A DNA stretch of 35,884 bases, from positions 1 through 35,884 of the forward strand of contig PMHP01000028.1 of NCBI GenBank assembly GCA_003158195.1, read 5' to 3'. This stretch comes from Vulcanimicrobiota bacterium (GTDB lineage: Bacteria > Vulcanimicrobiota > Vulcanimicrobiia > Vulcanimicrobiales > Vulcanimicrobiaceae). The notes below the pieces were generated by a model. The model saw only the letters and a program-made list of their open reading frames with translations. It was not told where the DNA came from and did no database searches. Below are positions 16,513 to 22,776 of the stretch, in pieces; the first letter of the stretch is position 1; every line of letters begins with the position of its first letter. The translations under genes were made by a program, and so were the position numbers.

Positions 16513-17627
16513 CGCTCGCCGGGCGGCGCGAATTGCGCCGGTATAGCCGCCATCTGCTGATCCCCGAGGTCGGGCTCGGCGGACAAGAGAAGCTCGCGCG
16601 GGCGCGCGTGCTCGTCGTCGGCGCCGGGGGCCTCGGCTCGCCCGTGTTGCAGTACCTCGCGGCTGCCGGTATCGGAACCCTTGGAATCGTCGACGACGAC
16701 GTCGTCGACATCACGAACTTGCAGCGTCAAGTGATCTACGCCGAGGAGGACGTCGGGCTGCCGAAAGCCGCGGTCGCCGCGCGCCGCGTGCGCGCGCTCA
16801 ACCGCGACGTCGCGTGCGAAATCGTCCCGGAACGTTTCGAGGTGCCCAACGCGCGAATGCTCGTCCGGCGCTTCGACGTCGTTGTCGACGCGACCGACAC
16901 GTTCGGCGCGCGCTACCTGATCAACGATGCGTGCCGGCTGGAAGCGAAGCCGGACGTCTACGGCTCGATTTTCCGCTTCGAGGGCCAGGTGAGCACGTTC
17001 GTGCCGGGCGGGCCGTGCTATCGCTGTCTCTTCCCCGAACCGCCGCCGGAAGGCAGCGTGCCGTCGTGCGCTGAGGGCGGCGTGCTCGGGGTGCTCGCGG
17101 GAATGGTTGGGACGTGGCAGGCGAACGAAGCGCTCAAACTCGTGCTCGGCATCGGTGAGCCGCTCGAGGGACGGCTGATGCTGCTCGACGCGCTCGAGTC
17201 ACGCGTGCGTGAGATCGCGTTCGCCTCCGATCCCGCCTGCCCGTTACACGGCGAGCGCCCGACGATCTCAGACGTCGTCGCGTTTGCGCGCGTCGCGCGC
17301 GAACCGCTCGGCGTGCCCGAACTCTCGCCGGACGAACTCGACGCGTATCTCGCGGAGCATCCGCAGGCGCGCGTCCTCGACGTGCGCGAGCCGCACGAGG
17401 CGATCTTAGCTGCGCCGCCACAGAGCCTTCACATTCCGGCAAGCGTCCTCGAAGCGCGCATGCACGAACTGGATACGGCGCGCGAGTATGTCGTCGCATG
17501 CCGCGTCGGCGCAAAATCGCGCTGGGCCGTCGCCCGCCTGCGCGACGCCGGTTTCACCCACCTCTGCCATCTCGCCGACGGCCTCCTCGCCTACGCGGTA
17601 ATCCACGACGACTTCGATGCGTTCTAG
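16509..17627 (+). CDS. moeB: MoeB/MoeZ-type sulfur carrier adenylyltransferase with rhodanese domain
   Basis: A 372-residue E1-like enzyme that adenylates the Gly-Gly end of MoaD (or ThiS/CysO-type carriers) and, through its C-terminal rhodanese domain, can pass on sulfur. The ATP-binding VVGAGGLGSPVLQYLA lies near 37-52, the adenylation-site Cys187 is in SCAEGGVLG, and the rhodanese active-site Cys331 is in VVACRVGAKS. The structural zinc site has a normal first pair (Cys170 and Cys173 in CYRC), but the second pair reads CPLHG (Cys244 and His247) instead of C-x-x-C. The ATG at 16509 overlaps the hydrolase stop. It closes the moaD-moaE-moeB string. Confidence 0.92.
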   Translation: MTLAGRRELRRYSRHLLIPEVGLGGQEKLARARVLVVGAGGLGSPVLQYLAAAGIGTLGIVDDDVVDITNLQRQVIYAEEDVGLPKAAVAARRVRALNRDVACEIVPERFEVPNARMLVRRFDVVVDATDTFGARYLINDACRLEAKPDVYGSIFRFEGQVSTFVPGGPCYRCLFPEPPPEGSVPSCAEGGVLGVLAGMVGTWQANEALKLVLGIGEPLEGRLMLLDALESRVREIAFASDPACPLHGERPTISDVVAFARVAREPLGVPELSPDELDAYLAEHPQARVLDVREPHEAILAAPPQSLHIPASVLEARMHELDTAREYVVACRVGAKSRWAVARLRDAGFTHLCHLADGLLAYAVIHDDFDAF

Positions 17628-17724
17628 CGCGGAAATTGACCGCGTGAGCTCCGACGATCAGATATTCAACACCGGCGGCGTTGAACTCGCGCAACAGATC
17701 GAGAAAGTCGGAGTTGAGATTCAT
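17628..17724 (-). pseudogene. Truncated nucleotidyltransferase (AbiEii/DUF6036-like) remnant
   Basis: Reading the minus strand from the ATG at 17724 gives NSDFLDLLREFNAAGVEYL, followed by IVGAHAVNF. This is the N-terminus of the nucleotidyltransferase family often annotated AbiEii-like or DUF6036 (DLLR..NAAG..YLIVGAYAV, before the catalytic GDxD, which would come next). The similarity stops at about residue 31, within a few bases of the moeB stop at 17625-17627; the frame then runs as Arg-rich nonsense to a TGA at 17554. At least 80 percent of the gene, including the catalytic aspartates, is gone. It overlaps the upstream partner gene by about 59 bases, as intact members of this pair do. Confidence 0.6.
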
Positions 17725-17911
17725 CGATCCCCTTCAACGCAAATGCATCGACGGTAAGCTGCCACCCGTAGGCCATGCGCTCGAGCGGATCCATGGCAAG
17801 CCACCACTCCCGGTCGAATGCATCGTGATCGTCGTGAAGGCGTATCTTTCGCGTTTTCCAGCCGGCCCGGCGCGCGCGACGTTCTGCAGCTTGCGACTCT
17901 TCTTGCGTCAC
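17666..17911 (-). CDS. Small partner protein of a nucleotidyltransferase module (toxin-antitoxin-like)
   Basis: The GTG at 17911 with AAGGA six bases upstream gives 81 residues: a charged helix (TQEESQAAERRARRAG), then HDAFDREWWLAMDPLERMAY, then WQLTVDAFALKG and a final LRLSRSVARVQRR. This pattern (a WxxMxPxERx..W.LT.D.xALKG core and an SRSV.RV.RR tail) is what I recall for small proteins encoded just before AbiEii/DUF6036-like nucleotidyltransferases. The protein appears complete even though its partner is truncated. It could be an orphan antitoxin or simply a relic. The family assignment is from memory of pattern, not from a search. Confidence 0.6.
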   Translation of the reverse strand: MTQEESQAAERRARRAGWKTRKIRLHDDHDAFDREWWLAMDPLERMAYGWQLTVDAFALKGIDESQLRLSRSVARVQRRRC

Positions 17912-17920
17912 CCACGTTCC

Positions 17921-17936
17921 TTCGACGCGAGTCGAA
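17921..17936. promoter_or_regulatory. Palindrome upstream of the small partner gene, possible operator
   Basis: TTCGAC, GCGA, GTCGAA is a perfect 6-bp inverted repeat with a 4-base centre, ten bases from the GTG of the minus-strand gene and touching its Shine-Dalgarno. A larger inverted repeat (CGACGCG at 17923-17929 and CGCGTCG at 17944-17950) overlaps it. Either could be an autoregulatory operator, as in toxin-antitoxin operons, or an RNA hairpin in the leader. No binding protein can be named. Confidence 0.35.
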
Positions 17937-18051
17937 GATTTACCGCGTCGATGCCGTCGTCGCCCGGCTTCGGCGGTATCGGCTACAGCCGGCTCGGGCG
18001 GAAGGCCGCCGCGGCTATGGTTTCTTCGATGCGAGCCGGAACGTCTATCGA

Positions 18052-19236
18052 ATGGATACTGTCGTTGGGCCGCCGGACTATCGCGCGATCGCGCGCGCGT
18101 CTGCGCACCAGCGTGGAGCGGCCGTTGCATTCGCCACGGCCGAGCCCGAGGTGGCGACCCGGCAGCGGATGGGTGCGGCTTTTGCGGGTGGGGGCTTCGC
18201 GACGTGGCGGTACGACGCCGCGTATGCCGCTGCGGCAAGCGATCCGGCGACGATTTTGAGCGGAGCGCGCAGCGTCGTGTGCGTTGCGGTTCCGTTTGCG
18301 CACCCGGAGCCGCCCGGGCGCGCGCCGCTCTGTGGGCGCGTTTCCAACTATGCCTGGTCTGCCGATTATCACGCGCGGATGCGCGACATCCTCGGCGAGA
18401 TCGCGCGCGCGCTCGACGCCGCGGCGGGGTCGTCCGTCACGCGGATTACGTGCGATACGGCGCCGTTGGCAGAGCGCGCATTTGCGGCGCGCGCGGGGCT
18501 CGGCTGGATCGGCAAACACACGAACCTGATCGCGCCTGGTCTGGGATCGTTCGTGTTCTTGGGTGAGATCGTCACGACGCTCGAGATCCCGCCCGATGCG
18601 CCGCTGAAAAAAACGTGCGGCACGTGTACGCGCTGCATCGGAGCATGCCCGACGGGAGCCTTGCGCGGCGACTACACGATCGACGCAAACCGCTGCATCT
18701 CCGATCTCACCCAGCGCACGGACGCGATTCCGCGCGAGCTTCGCGCCTTGATCGGCGATTGGGTTTGGGGTTGCGATCTCTGTCAGCTCGTCTGCCCGCC
18801 GACGCAGCGCGCTTCCCCGCGCGCCGACGCCGCGTTCGCGCCCACGATCGCCGCTGAGGCCTTCCCGGCACTGCTCGGTCTCTTGCGCCTGCGCAGCGGG
18901 GAGTTCAAGCGGCGTTACCGGCACACGGCGATGGGCTGGCGCGGCGCCGCCGTTTTGCGCCGCAACGCTGCGGTCGCACTGGGAAACGCGCTGGACCGGG
19001 CGGCCGTCCCGGCGCTGGAGGCGGCCCTCGAGGTCGACCCGCACCCGCTCGTCCGGGGTCACGCTGCTTGGGCGCTCGGCCGGATCGGCTCGCCGCGGGC
19101 CCTCGACGCGCTTCGCTGCCGTGAAGGGGGAGAAGCGGACGGGGTCGTTCGCGAGGAGATTGGCGCCGCGCTCGCTTCCTGGGAAACCTTCGGCCGCCCT
19201 CGGGCGTTGGAGTCCGGGAGGAAGCCGTCTCGATGA
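18052..19236 (+). CDS. queG: Epoxyqueuosine reductase QueG
   Basis: QueG is a cobalamin- and iron-sulfur-dependent enzyme that reduces epoxyqueuosine to queuosine in tRNA wobble positions. The 394 residues contain the catalytic-Asp region CDTAPLAERAFAARAGLGWIG, a first [4Fe-4S] motif CGTCTRCIGACPTGAL (Cys189, 192, 195, 199) and a second with Cys in NRCISDLTQR and WGCDLCQLVCP. The C-terminus (about 290-394) has two or three HEAT-like repeats (RRNAAVALGNA, VRGHAAWALGRIG), as in longer QueG proteins. The ATG at 18052 is the sensible start; the open frame further upstream is antisense to the small partner gene. The start of the LolA-like gene overlaps its stop (ATGA). Confidence 0.9.
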   Translation: MDTVVGPPDYRAIARASAHQRGAAVAFATAEPEVATRQRMGAAFAGGGFATWRYDAAYAAAASDPATILSGARSVVCVAVPFAHPEPPGRAPLCGRVSNYAWSADYHARMRDILGEIARALDAAAGSSVTRITCDTAPLAERAFAARAGLGWIGKHTNLIAPGLGSFVFLGEIVTTLEIPPDAPLKKTCGTCTRCIGACPTGALRGDYTIDANRCISDLTQRTDAIPRELRALIGDWVWGCDLCQLVCPPTQRASPRADAAFAPTIAAEAFPALLGLLRLRSGEFKRRYRHTAMGWRGAAVLRRNAAVALGNALDRAAVPALEAALEVDPHPLVRGHAAWALGRIGSPRALDALRCREGGEADGVVREEIGAALASWETFGRPRALESGRKPSR

Positions 19237-19889
19237 ATCGTGCCCTGAGTTTGTCCTTGTGTCTTGTCGCGGTAGCCTTCGGGGGGCCGCTTTCGGCCGC
19301 TTCGCAGCCCGGCCCGGCGATGCTCGACGAGCATAATAACGCGCTCTACAAACGGATGATCGCGCTCAACTCAAGCTTGCGCACGTACCGCGCGACCGTG
19401 CACCTCGACATCGCGCTCAAAACGTTTCCGTTCATCAGTCCGTCGGTCGACGGCGACGTCTATTATAAGAAGCCCGACAAGACGGTCGTCATCTTCGACA
19501 CCGTGCCGGCGTTAGCGTCGCAGTTCAAGAAGGTCTATCCCAGAGTCGATCCACCCGCGACCTGGACGACGATTTACGACGTTGCGGTGATGGGCGACGA
19601 CGGTACGACGACGACCTTTCGGCTGCGCCCGAAGAAGAACGGCCGCGTCGACTACCTCGAGGTGAAAGTCGACGATCCGACCGCGACGATCCACAGTTAC
19701 ACCTGGACCTATAAGGACGGCGGATCGGTCAGTTTCGACCAATCGTTCACCTCGATCGACGGAAACTATCTGATCGACAAGCAGTCCGGGCACGTCGATC
19801 TGCCGGCCTACAAAGCCGAGGTCACCTCCGCGTTCTCAAACTACAAACTCAACGTGGCGATCGAAGACTCGGTATTCGTCGAGAAGTAA
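19233..19889 (+). CDS. Exported LolA/outer-membrane-lipoprotein-carrier-like protein
   Basis: A 218-residue protein with a signal peptide (MNRALSLSLCLVAVAFGGPL, cleavage near SAAS). The mature part begins with a helix (AMLDEHNNALYKRMIALNSSLRTY) followed by a run of beta strands with DGDVYYKKPDKTVVIF, the pattern of LolA/LolB-fold or DUF1571-like periplasmic proteins. It could chaperone lipids or lipoproteins in the envelope, but the fold assignment rests on pattern only. The ATG at 19233 overlaps the queG stop and has GGGAGG upstream at 19217-19222. I see no functional link between queG and this gene beyond co-transcription. Confidence 0.65.
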   Translation: MNRALSLSLCLVAVAFGGPLSAASQPGPAMLDEHNNALYKRMIALNSSLRTYRATVHLDIALKTFPFISPSVDGDVYYKKPDKTVVIFDTVPALASQFKKVYPRVDPPATWTTIYDVAVMGDDGTTTTFRLRPKKNGRVDYLEVKVDDPTATIHSYTWTYKDGGSVSFDQSFTSIDGNYLIDKQSGHVDLPAYKAEVTSAFSNYKLNVAIEDSVFVEK

Positions 19890-19916
19890 CCAGCGCGACG
19901 CGCCGAAGGTAGGCGG

Positions 19917-20951
19917 GTGGTCCTCGAAACGATCGACCTGATCGGAAATCTGAAGCCTGGGGACGGGCTGCTGGCCGATGCCTTCCGGCGGCCGATCACC
20001 TACTTGCGCATCTCGGTTACCGACCGGTGCAACTTGCGCTGCACGTACTGCATGCCTGAGGCCGGGCTGCCGTGGATTCCCAAGGCGGAGATTCTGTCGT
20101 TCGAGGAGATCGAGCGCGTGGTGCGGGCGGCGGCGTCGGTCGGCGTGCGGAGCCTTCGGCTGACCGGCGGGGAACCGCTCGTGCGCCGCGGGCTCGCAGA
20201 CCTCGTCGCACAACTCGCGGCCGTCGAGGGAATCGACGACATCGCGCTCTCGACCAATGGTCTACTGCTTGCCGAGAACGTCCGCGAACTCGCGGACGCT
20301 GGGTTGCGCCGCGTCAACATCTCGCTCGATACCTTGCGGGCGGACCGCTTCGAACGGATCGCGCGCCGTCCGGGCTTGGAGCGGGTCCTCGCTGGGATCG
20401 AGGCGGCGTTGGCCGCGGGCCTTGCGCCCGTTAAGATCAACTGCGTCGTGATGCGCGGACAAAACGACGACGAACTCGCCGATTTTGCGGCGCTCACCCG
20501 GGAACGGCCGCTTTTCGTCCGCTTCATCGAAGTGATGCCGGTCGTCGAGAACGCGGCCGCACAAGCGGGCGAGTACGTCTCATCTGACGAGATCCTGGCG
20601 CGCTTGCGGACAGTCGATCGGCTCGAGCCGGCGCCTGGACCGGGCGGCAACGGCCCGGCGCGTTACTTCGCGTTCCCCGGTGCCCCGGGCGCAGTCGGCG
20701 TCATCAGCCCGCTCTCGCACGACTACTGCGAGCGCTGCAACCGCGTGCGGCTGACCGCCGACGGCCGGTTGCGGCTGTGCCTGTTCGGCGACTACGAGAT
20801 CGATCTGCGCACCCCGCTGCGGCAAGGCGCCGCCCGCGACGATCTCGCCGCCCTGCTCCACGGCGGCATGCTCATCAAGCCCGAACGCCACCACCTCCGC
20901 CTCGGCGAAGCCTCCAGCCGCATGCGCGCCTTCTCCGAGATCGGCGGCTAG
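19917..20951 (+). CDS. moaA: GTP 3',8-cyclase MoaA
   Basis: MoaA is the radical SAM enzyme that, with MoaC, turns GTP into cyclic pyranopterin monophosphate. The 344 residues carry the SAM cluster motif CNLRCTYC (Cys38, 42, 45), the LTGGEPLVRRG loop, and the C-terminal substrate-cluster cysteines Cys271, Cys274 and Cys288 in YCERCNRVRLTADG and LRLC. The essential C-terminal Gly-Gly is present (SEIGG). GTG at 19917 is the start. No moaC is in the window. The last 37 bases of the gene recur downstream with a 13-base insertion (see the repeat entries). Confidence 0.96.
   Translation: MVLETIDLIGNLKPGDGLLADAFRRPITYLRISVTDRCNLRCTYCMPEAGLPWIPKAEILSFEEIERVVRAAASVGVRSLRLTGGEPLVRRGLADLVAQLAAVEGIDDIALSTNGLLLAENVRELADAGLRRVNISLDTLRADRFERIARRPGLERVLAGIEAALAAGLAPVKINCVVMRGQNDDELADFAALTRERPLFVRFIEVMPVVENAAAQAGEYVSSDEILARLRTVDRLEPAPGPGGNGPARYFAFPGAPGAVGVISPLSHDYCERCNRVRLTADGRLRLCLFGDYEIDLRTPLRQGAARDDLAALLHGGMLIKPERHHLRLGEASSRMRAFSEIGG
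20915..20951 (+). repeat. Direct repeat, copy 1 (3' end of moaA)
   Basis: These are the last 37 bases of moaA including its TAG. The final 29 bases (20923-20951) recur exactly at 21006-21034, and the first eight (20915-20922) recur at 20985-20992. This is the coding copy; it specifies the functional SEIGG tail. Confidence 0.85.
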
Positions 20952-20984
20952 CGTTGCCTCCGGCGCATCCTGCGCGCGCGCAAA

Positions 20985-21034
20985 CAGCCGCATCCATGCG
21001 GCTAGTGCGCGCCTTCTCCGAGATCGGCGGCTAG
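20985..21034 (+). repeat. Direct repeat, copy 2, with inserted palindrome
   Basis: The same 37 bases as the end of moaA, split by a 13-base insertion (20993-21005). The insertion creates a perfect inverted repeat: AGCCGCAT at 20986-20993, CC, ATGCGGCT at 20996-21003. The copy lies out of the moaA frame but, read from the ATG at 20996, would give the 12-residue peptide MRLVRAFSEIGG ending at TAG 21032-21034. Templated slippage at a hairpin or insertion into a short duplication could produce this. No transposase is present. Confidence 0.75.
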
Positions 21035-21128
21035 GATGACGTCGCGTCACAATCCGACCGAGGGTAGCGTTCTTGGCCCAACACACGAGGCCGCCTCACC
21101 GGGGGCCGCGCTCGCGTGGGAGGGGCCC

Positions 21129-21650
21129 ATGCAAAACGTCTACGTTCTTGGGCTCGACCGGGCGCTCGATGCTGAGGCCCGGATCGAACGGCTCGTGTGC
21201 GAGCACCAGACGAAGCTTGCGCGCTACGTGCGGCGCTTCGTGAACGATGCGGATCTCGCGCTCGACGTCACGCAAGACGTGTTTTTCGCGGCTTATAAGA
21301 TGTTACGTGCGGATCCATCCCGGCCGCTGAGCGCCGGTTGGCTCTATAAGACCGCGACGAACCACTCGATTACCTACCTGCGCAAGAAACGGCGCCGCGG
21401 TGAGACGCTGCCGCTGGAAGACGTGGGTTGCGCGTTTCGCACGGACGAGCATTCGGCGACGTCGCTCGATCTGCAAAACGCACTCGCTGGGCTCGGCGAA
21501 GAGCAACTCGCCTGCGTGCTGCTGACGACTTACGCGGGCTATTCCTCGGCCGAGGCCGCGCTGATCTTAGGGACGACGGCCGACGCGGTGCGCCAACGCG
21601 TTTGCCGCGCGATGCGCGCGATGCGCAAGACCTTAGGAGAGCCTGCGTGA
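21129..21650 (+). CDS. ECF-type RNA polymerase sigma factor
   Basis: A 173-residue sigma factor of the extracytoplasmic-function group. Region 2 contains LARYVRRFVNDADLALDVTQDVFFAAYK and the promoter-melting/-10 reading part GWLYKTATNHSITYLRKKRRR. Region 4 contains LLTTYAGYSSAEAALILGTTADAVRQRVCRAMRAMRK, the helix-turn-helix for the -35 element. The ATG at 21129 has GGGAGGGG at 21118-21125; an in-frame ATG at 21036 would add 31 residues of unrelated sequence. Its stop is overlapped by the GTG of the anti-sigma gene (GTGA), the normal layout for a sigma/anti-sigma pair. Confidence 0.9.
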   Translation: MQNVYVLGLDRALDAEARIERLVCEHQTKLARYVRRFVNDADLALDVTQDVFFAAYKMLRADPSRPLSAGWLYKTATNHSITYLRKKRRRGETLPLEDVGCAFRTDEHSATSLDLQNALAGLGEEQLACVLLTTYAGYSSAEAALILGTTADAVRQRVCRAMRAMRKTLGEPA

Positions 21651-22276
21651 CCCGTAGTCACGCGCGTTACGAGAGCCTGGCGGGAGCGATCGCGCTCGGC
21701 GAGGCGACGCAAACCGAGCGAGAAGAGTTCGCGCAGCACGCGGACGGCTGCGCGCTGTGCTCGGGTTTTCCGGCCGAGCGCGAACTGCTCCGGACGGTCG
21801 AAACCGCGCGCGAGGGGGAGACGTGGCGGCCGTCGGTCGACCGAATCATTCTCGAACGGATTCACGACACGCAAAAGCAGCGTTCGCGTTTCACCGTCGG
21901 CGCGCTCGGTTGGGCGGCGGCGATCTCGATTGCCGTGAACGTTGCATTCGTAACCGGCTTTGCTGGGCGGCTCGACGGTGCATTGCGCGGCGCGCCCGAA
22001 ACGACCGCGGACGTTGCCGCTCCGCACTTCGTTCGCCTATCGCCCGAAACGTTCGCGACGATCAGACGCCGCTCGCTGCCGCGGGCCTTCGCGATTGCCC
22101 AGTCGCCTCACGTAGCAAAGCATGACCGCACGCATCGCCTTCCCGGCGCGCCCTTACGCGTCGCTCCCGCCGCGCCAGCGTTCGAGCCGCCCGACCTCTT
22201 GGCCGGACTGTACGAGCCGGGCAACGACCCGAACTCCGCGCGCAACGTCGCAATCGAATTCGCGCCGCCCCGCTAG
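21647..22276 (+). CDS. Membrane-bound zinc-finger anti-sigma factor
   Basis: A 209-residue protein starting at GTG 21647, overlapping the sigma gene stop. The N-terminal part has the ZAS-like H-x3-C-x2-C signature (His31, Cys35, Cys38 in QHADGCALCSG). One transmembrane helix follows (about 83-105, VGALGWAAAISIAVNVAFVT), and a ~100-residue outer region is rich in Pro and Ala (APAAPAFEPPDLLAGLYEPG). This is the expected architecture for an anti-sigma factor that holds the ECF sigma at the membrane until an envelope signal releases it. The signal is unknown. Confidence 0.85.
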   Translation: MTRSHARYESLAGAIALGEATQTEREEFAQHADGCALCSGFPAERELLRTVETAREGETWRPSVDRIILERIHDTQKQRSRFTVGALGWAAAISIAVNVAFVTGFAGRLDGALRGAPETTADVAAPHFVRLSPETFATIRRRSLPRAFAIAQSPHVAKHDRTHRLPGAPLRVAPAAPAFEPPDLLAGLYEPGNDPNSARNVAIEFAPPR

Positions 22277-22294
22277 CGTTTTGAGGGACGGGGG

Positions 22295-22319
22295 GCTCGG
22301 GTAAAGAAAGGCGAGCTTT
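22295..22319 (+). terminator. Weak terminator-like hairpin between the anti-sigma and cytochrome genes
   Basis: GCTCG at 22295-22299 pairs with CGAGC at 22312-22316 across a 12-base loop, followed by TTT. The stem is short and the loop A-rich, so at best a partial terminator or a processing site between the sigma/anti-sigma pair and the cytochrome gene. Confidence 0.3.
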
Positions 22320-22340
22320 CAATCGCTGGGGAGATGCGTT

Positions 22341-22742
22341 GTGAAATCGTTGCTTACGGTCGTCGCGGCTTGCGTTCTGGGCAGTCTCATCCTTGCGGGC
22401 TGCGCGAAAACGACGTCGTCGGAGGGCGCGAACGCTTCCGCTTCCGGACCGATCAGCGACGCGGACAACTCGGGTCTAAAACCGACCGCGGCCCCCGCGG
22501 TCGTCATGGGTGATCCCAAGCACGGCGCGGTGATCTTCAAACAGAACTGCACGACCTGCCACGGAGCGGCAGGGGCGGGCGGCGGAATCGGCCCGGTACT
22601 CAAGGGCGAGAAGCAACGCAAGAACTACGCGGCGGCTATCGTGTGGATCGAAAACCCCCAGCCGCCGATGCCGAAACTCTACCCCTCGCCGCTCTCGTTG
22701 AGCGACGTTCAAGACGTCGCCGCGTACGTCGAAAGTCTCTAA
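22341..22742 (+). CDS. Monohaem c-type cytochrome lipoprotein
   Basis: A 133-residue exported protein. The signal peptide ends in the lipobox LILAGC (lipidated Cys21). A low-complexity Ser/Ala/Asn linker (22-55) leads to a class I cytochrome c domain with the haem site CTTCH (Cys70, Cys73, His74) and the axial Met110 in PPMPKLYP; the C-terminal helix is SDVQDVAAYVESL. It is expected to carry electrons at the outer face of the membrane. GTG at 22341 has GGGGAG at 22329-22334. It sits 64 bases after the anti-sigma gene and could be a target of that sigma, but no promoter motif can be tied to it. Confidence 0.88.
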   Translation: MKSLLTVVAACVLGSLILAGCAKTTSSEGANASASGPISDADNSGLKPTAAPAVVMGDPKHGAVIFKQNCTTCHGAAGAGGGIGPVLKGEKQRKNYAAAIVWIENPQPPMPKLYPSPLSLSDVQDVAAYVESL

Positions 22743-22776
22743 CTCGAGCCTCTTCGTCTTCGGGCGCGATCTTCGT

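Noticed and set aside
17818-18051. N-terminal extension of queG upstream of the ATG at 18052
   Set aside because: The extra sequence is antisense to the small partner gene and does not resemble QueG.
20777-21034. An 85-codon frame ending in SEIGG across the moaA 3' duplication
   Set aside because: Most of it is an out-of-frame reading of moaA, Arg/Pro-rich. Only the last 12 codons are of any interest, as noted in the repeat entry.
22725-22760. A +1 frameshift at CTC-TAA joining the cytochrome to the photolyase
   Set aside because: It would fuse an exported lipoprotein to a cytosolic flavoprotein. The slip site is poor and no stimulatory structure is visible.
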